A stretch of DNA of 64,000 nucleotides from Prosopocoilus inquinatus (taxonomy: Eukaryota > Arthropoda > Insecta > Coleoptera > Lucanidae): the NCBI GenBank assembly GCA_036172665.1, contig CM069880.1, positions 1,304,501 through 1,368,500 on the forward strand. Direction: 5' to 3'. Positions 59,401 to 64,000 of the stretch are shown piece by piece. The notes beneath the pieces were generated by a model, which ran no database searches, was not told the DNA's origin, and was given only the letters and a program-made list of their open reading frames with translations. Position 1 is the first letter of the stretch. The number at the start of each line of letters is the position of its first letter. The position numbers and the translations under genes are program-made.

Positions 59401-60474
59401 CGACAGAAAATCGCGTCGGTTCGATTTTTCGATCGAAGATGGCGCTGCAATGATCGAAACTGGACGCGTCGAACGTAAACCCGGATTGTCGCGTATCAAA
59501 CGAAAGGTCTCGCCGAGCGGCGACGGAAAATCGGGTCGGTTCGATTTTTCGATCGAAGATGGCACTGCAATGATCGAAATCGGACGCGTCGAACGTAAAG
59601 GCGGATCTTGTCGCGTATCAAACGAAAGGTCTCGCCGAGCGGCGACGGAAAATCGGGTCGGTTCGATTTTTCGATCGAAGATGGCACTGCAATGATCGAA
59701 ATCGGACGCGTCGAACGTAAACCCGGATTGTCGCGTATCAAACGAAAGGTCTCGCCGAGCGGCGACGGAAAATCGCGTCGGTTCGATTTTTCGATATAAG
59801 ATGGCGCTGCAATGATCGAAATCGAACGCGTCGAACGTAAACCCGGATTGTCGCGTATCAAACGAAAGGTCTCGCCGAGCGGCGACGGAAAATCGGGTCG
59901 GTTCGATTTTTCGATCGAAGATGGCACTGCAATGATCGAAATCGGACGCGTCGAACGTAAACCCGGATTTTGTCGAGTATCAAACGAAAGGTCTCGCCGA
60001 GCGGCGACGGAAAATCGCGTCGGTTCGATTTTTCTATCGAAGATGGCGCTGCAATGATCGAAACTGGACGCGTCGAACGTAAACCCGGGTTGTCGCGTAT
60101 CAAACGAAAGGTCTCGCCGAGCGGCGACGGAAAATCGCGTCGGTTCGATTTTTCGATCGAAGATGGCGCTGCAATGATCGAAACTGGACGCGTCGAACGT
60201 AAACCCGGGTTGTCGCGTATCAAACGAAAGGTCTCGCCGAGCGGCGACGGAAAATCGCGTCGGTTCGATTTTTCGATCGAAGATGGCGCTGCAATGATCG
60301 AAATCGGACGCGTCGAACGTAAACCCGGGTTGTCGCGCATCAAACGAAAGGTCTCGCCGAGCGGCGACGGAAAATCGCGTCGGTTCGATTTTTCGATCGA
60401 AGAAGGCGCTGCAGTGATCGATACTGGACGCGTCGAACGTAAACCCGGATTGTCGCCTATCAAACGAAAGGTCT
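59401..60474. repeat. 120-bp satellite array B10, second part (about 9 monomers)
   Basis: Same length and order as the third part of B4. +TT monomers near 59603 (ggcggatcttg) and 59965, with gtcgagtatc in place of gtcgcgtatc. Confidence 0.96.
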
Positions 60475-62392
60475 AAATCGATCGCGTCGAATTCTTTCCG
60501 ACGTAGAAGAAAGTAGCTTTACGAACGTAACGTTTACCACATGGCGAGAGATATACGGGGTGATATCGAAAATGTGACACGAACGCGTGTGTAACAGTGA
60601 AAAAGTGTTTCCACTGAAAAAAAGTAAGTGTTAAAAACAACTGAAAACCTCCAAATTCCATTTCTCCGATGTTACTCCGGTAATCGGAAAAAAGGTTATA
60701 AGACGATCGCGGCGGCGGCGGCGGCGTCGTTTTGCCGGTTAAATTCTTCACGATTTGCATTGTGCCGTCGCGTGTACGCTCGACCGAACGCGTCGAGATT
60801 TTGACGGAGCTCATTTGAATTTGCATTTGAATTTGCCGCCGCGTAAAAATGGGATCGATGAGGGTTGGTTGGCAACGATCGCGCGACACGCGCAGTAAGG
60901 AAACCTTGACACTTGACATATGTAATATTATATATCTGTACGGCCAGTCGTGGGGCCGGAGCACCGGTGGTCGGAAGGGAGGGGGAGCGTGCTGACTATC
61001 GACAGTGATGTATCCTGAAAGCGACGCGCGAACTCTTTCGCGTTTGTCGTGTTACGCCGGCAGTCGGCCCGGAGGCGGAGGGAGTACGTGCGCCGCCGAT
61101 CGAACGTGACCTAATCTAAAGCCGCCGACGCGATCTCTTTCGCCGCGCGGACGCGTTCGAACATAATTTCGACCGTACATATTACGTAAATAGATGAATA
61201 AAGGAGGCTTTGGATCTTCGTTTGTGATAAAAAAAAAATGCGAGCGCGGGGAGGCCGATTCGTTCGCTCTCCGGCCGGCAATTAAAGCGGGAAATTTAAG
61301 GGAAAAAATTGAAAAAACTCGATAAAAATTTTAAAAAATTAAAAATTAAGAGAACGGAAAAATTGAAAAAATTGGGGAAAAATATTCAAAATTTCGGGGG
61401 GAAATTTAAAAAAATCGACAAGAATTCTAAAAATTAGGGAAACGGATTTCTTAAGTTTCCCAACTTTTTTAAAACATTTCATCACTTCTTACATTTTCCT
61501 TCACTTTTTTTCGAAAATTGTTCAAGGTCAACCCAACCGACGCCAACCCAAGCGAGGCCAACCCAGACGGCGAAAAAAAATTTAAAAATTAGGAGAACGG
61601 AAAAATTGAAAAAATTGGGGAAAAATATTCAAAATTTCGGGAAAAAATTGAAAAAATCGAAATAAATAGGAAAAAATTCTAAGAATAGAGGAAGCCGATT
61701 ATTGACGTTTTACAACTTTTTTAAAACATTTTTCCTCACTTTCTCTTACATATTCCTTAACTCTTTTTTTAAATTGTTCAAGGTCAACTCAAACGGCGCC
61801 AACCCAAGCGAGGCCAACCCAGATGACAGAAAAATTTTATTTTAAAGAAAACGAAAAAATTTAAAGAATTAGGGAAAAATGTAGTAAATTTCGAGAAAAA
61901 ATTGAAAAAAATCGAAAAAAAATGGAAAAAATTCTAAAAATTAAGGAAACCGATTTCTTAAGTTTTCCAACAATTTTTCTCACTTTTTCATAAACTTTCC
62001 TTCCCTTTCTTTTGTAAAATTGTTCAAGGTGAACCCAACCGACGCCAACCCAAGCGAGGCCAACCCAGACGGCGAAAAAAAATTTATAAATTAGGAGAAC
62101 GGAAAAATTGAAAAAATTGGGGAAAAATACTCAAAATTTCGAAAATTAGAAAAATCAATTCTTAAAGTTTTCCAACATTCTTCCAAGTCCCTAGGTGCCG
62201 CGAGCCCCCAAAGGCTAGCGGCCCAAACAGCGCGCAGCGCTCTCACCTCTTCCGTCCAAACGAAACCTCCGTCTATACAAAGCCTCTGTCCACACAAGCC
62301 TCTGTTCATACCCACAAGTGGGCGGAGCGTAGCGGATCCCACTTGTCATATATAAGAAAAGAAACTCGGAAAAGTGTACTTAAGGGGTTCCT
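60475..62392 (+). repeat. Spacer unit C7 (1,918 bp)
   Basis: Matches C3 (gaaataaatagg, ttttcataaac) with small differences such as gatgtatcctg near 61008 for gatctaacctg. Confidence 0.93.
61197..61202 (+). promoter_or_regulatory. Poly(A) signal in C7
   Basis: AATAAA followed by an A-run, same spacing as C1. Confidence 0.4.
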
Positions 62393-62395
62393 ATG
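62314..62395 (+). promoter_or_regulatory. Promoter-like region of C7
   Basis: The inverted repeat begins at 62314, TATATAA is at 62349 and the in-frame ATG at 62404. Confidence 0.4.
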
Positions 62396-63310
62396 GCGCC
62401 GCAATGATCGAAATCGGTCGCGTAGAACGTAAACCCGGGTTGTCGCGTATCAAACGAAAGGTCTCGCCGAGCGGCGACGGAAAATCGCGTCGGTTCGATT
62501 TTTCGATCGAAGAAGGCGCTGCAATGATCGAAATCGGACGCGTCGGACGTAAACCCGGATTGTCGCGTATCAAACGAAAGGTCTCGCCGAGCGGCGACGG
62601 AAAATCGCGTCGGTTCGATTTTTCGATCGAAGATGGCGCTGCAATGATCGAAACTGGACGCGTCGAACGTAAACCCGGGTTGTCGCGTATCAAACGAAAG
62701 GTCTCGCCGAGCGGCGACGGAAAATCGCGTCGGTTCGATTTTTCGATCGAAGATGGCGCTTTAATGATCGAAACTGGACGCGTCGAATGTAAACCCGGGT
62801 TGTTGCGCATCAAACGAAAGGTCTCGCCGAGCGGCGACGGAAAATCGCGTCGGTTCGATTTTTCGATCGAAGATGGCGCTGCAATGATCGAAATCGGACG
62901 CGTCGAACGTAAACCCGGATTGTCGCGTATCAAACGAAAGGTCTCGCCGAGCGGCAACGGAAAATCGAGTCGGTTCGATTTTTCGATAGAAGTTGACGCT
63001 GCATTGATCGAAACTGAACGCGTCGAACGTAAACCCGGGTTGTCGCGCATCAAACGAAAGGTCTCGCCGAGCGGCGACGGAAAATCGCCTCGGTTCGATT
63101 TTTCGATCGAAGATGACGCTGCAATGATCGAAACTGGACGCGTCGAACGTAAACCCGATTTGTCGCGCATCAAACGATAGGTATCGCCGAGCGGCGACGG
63201 AAAATCGCGTCGGTTCGATTATTCGATCGAAGATGGCGCTGTAATGATCGAAACTGGACGCGTCGAACGTAAACCCGGGTTGTCGCGCATCAAACGAAAG
63301 GTCTCGCCTA
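62393..63310. repeat. 120-bp satellite array B11, first part (about 7.7 monomers)
   Basis: Same length as B5 first part but with a different internal block (gtcgaatgtaaac, gataga agttgacgctgcattg) that resembles B4, B7 and B10, so one of the two has been partly converted. Contains caaacgataggtatc. Confidence 0.95.
62404..63180 (+). other. Repeat-encoded open frame after the C7 TATA-like box (258 codons), coding doubtful
   Basis: Same length and TAG stop as the B5 frame but with several differing residues in the middle units, including Arg-to-Cys near 62790. Variation is not confined to silent sites. Confidence 0.12.
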
Positions 63311-63461
63311 GTAAAAGATGGGATCGACGAGGGTTGGTTGGCAACGATCGCGCGACACGCGTAGTGAGGAAACCTTGACACTTGACATATATAATATTAT
63401 ATCTGTACGGCCAGTCGAGGGGCCGTAGCCCCGGAGATCGGATGGGGGGGGGGGGGGGGGG
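63311..63461. repeat. Linker L7, C-derived, G18 tail
   Basis: As L2 with the longest G run in the window, 18 bases (63444-63461). Confidence 0.9.
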
Positions 63462-64000
63462 CGACAGAAAATCGCGTCGGTTCGATTTTTCGATCGAAGA
63501 TGGCGCTGCAATGATCGAAACTGGACGCGTCGAACGTAAACCCGGGTTGTCGCGTTTCAAACGAAAGGTCTCGCCGAGCGGCGACGGAAAATCGCGTCGG
63601 TTCGATTTTTCGATTCAAGATGACGCTGCAATGATCGAAACTGGACGCGTCGAACGTAAACCCGGATTGTCGCGTATCAAACGAAAGGTCTCGCCGAGCG
63701 GCGACGGAAAATCGGGTCGGTTCGATTTTTCGATCGAAGATGGCACTGCAATGATCGAAATCGGACGCGTCGAACGTAAAGGCGGATTTTGTCGCGTATC
63801 AAACGAAAGGTCTCGTCGAGCGGCGACGGAAAATCGGGTCGGTTCGATTTTTCGATCGAAGATGGCACTGCAATGATCGAAATCGGACGCGTCGAACGTA
63901 AACCCGGATTGTCGCGTATCAAACGAAAGGTCTCGCCGAGCGGCGACGGAAAATCGGGTCGGTTCGATTTTTCGATCGAAGATGGCACTGCAATGATCGA
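63462..64000. repeat. 120-bp satellite array B11, second part, cut by window end
   Basis: About 4.5 monomers matching B5 second part, with a +TT monomer near 63784 and tctcgtcgagc in place of tctcgccgagc. Confidence 0.95.

Overview
The window is eukaryotic satellite-type DNA, most likely from an insect. Evidence is about 60 kb of head-to-tail tandem arrays, one near-complete non-LTR retrotransposon with the PHD-finger ORF1 / endonuclease-RT ORF2 layout common in arthropods, and no bacterial-style gene organisation. The arrays are very CpG-rich (about 21 CpG in a hand-counted 120-bp consensus), so methylation-driven CpG loss is not evident. A hymenopteran or beetle source is only a guess. No conventional host gene, rRNA, tRNA or telomere repeat was recognised.

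Four sequence classes make up everything seen. A: a 149-bp satellite (1-3244, 17270-19095, 31997-35460, 53788-56805). B: a 120-bp satellite in blocks B1-B11 between the other classes. C: a spacer of about 1.9 kb, seven copies (C1-C7), always between B arrays. Its left part looks like a 3' UTR (AATAAA followed by A10); its middle is an AT-rich tandem repeat of about 245 bp; its right end looks like a promoter (9-bp inverted repeat, TATATAA, then the first ATG of the next B array). L: seven linkers of about 145 bp inside B arrays, each a diverged fragment of C ending in a G homopolymer of 11-18 bases. The only convincing protein genes are the two ORFs of a LINE on the minus strand (37853-42030), inserted in a B monomer.

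The order A-B-C-B-C-B is repeated: copy 1 (to 17269), copy 2 (17270-31996), copy 3 (31997-53787), copy 4 (53788-end, incomplete). Copy 1 resembles copy 3 and copy 2 resembles copy 4, giving a super-repeat of roughly 32 kb once the 4.18-kb LINE is subtracted. Copies are nearly identical but differ by whole-monomer gains and losses, a 2,060-bp tandem duplication, loss of one 245-bp C subunit, and chimeric A and C copies: the marks of unequal crossover and gene conversion.

The 120-bp monomer is a multiple of 3 and lacks stops in three of six frames, so long open frames appear on both strands. Recurrent stop monomers and 122-bp monomers (+TT) break these frames. I regard the 40-residue repeat proteins as probably not real. 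The one reservation is that every C copy places a TATA-like box 55 bp upstream of an in-frame ATG, and three B arrays (B2, B5, B8) lie between such a promoter and a downstream poly(A)-signal region. They form candidate satellite transcription units.
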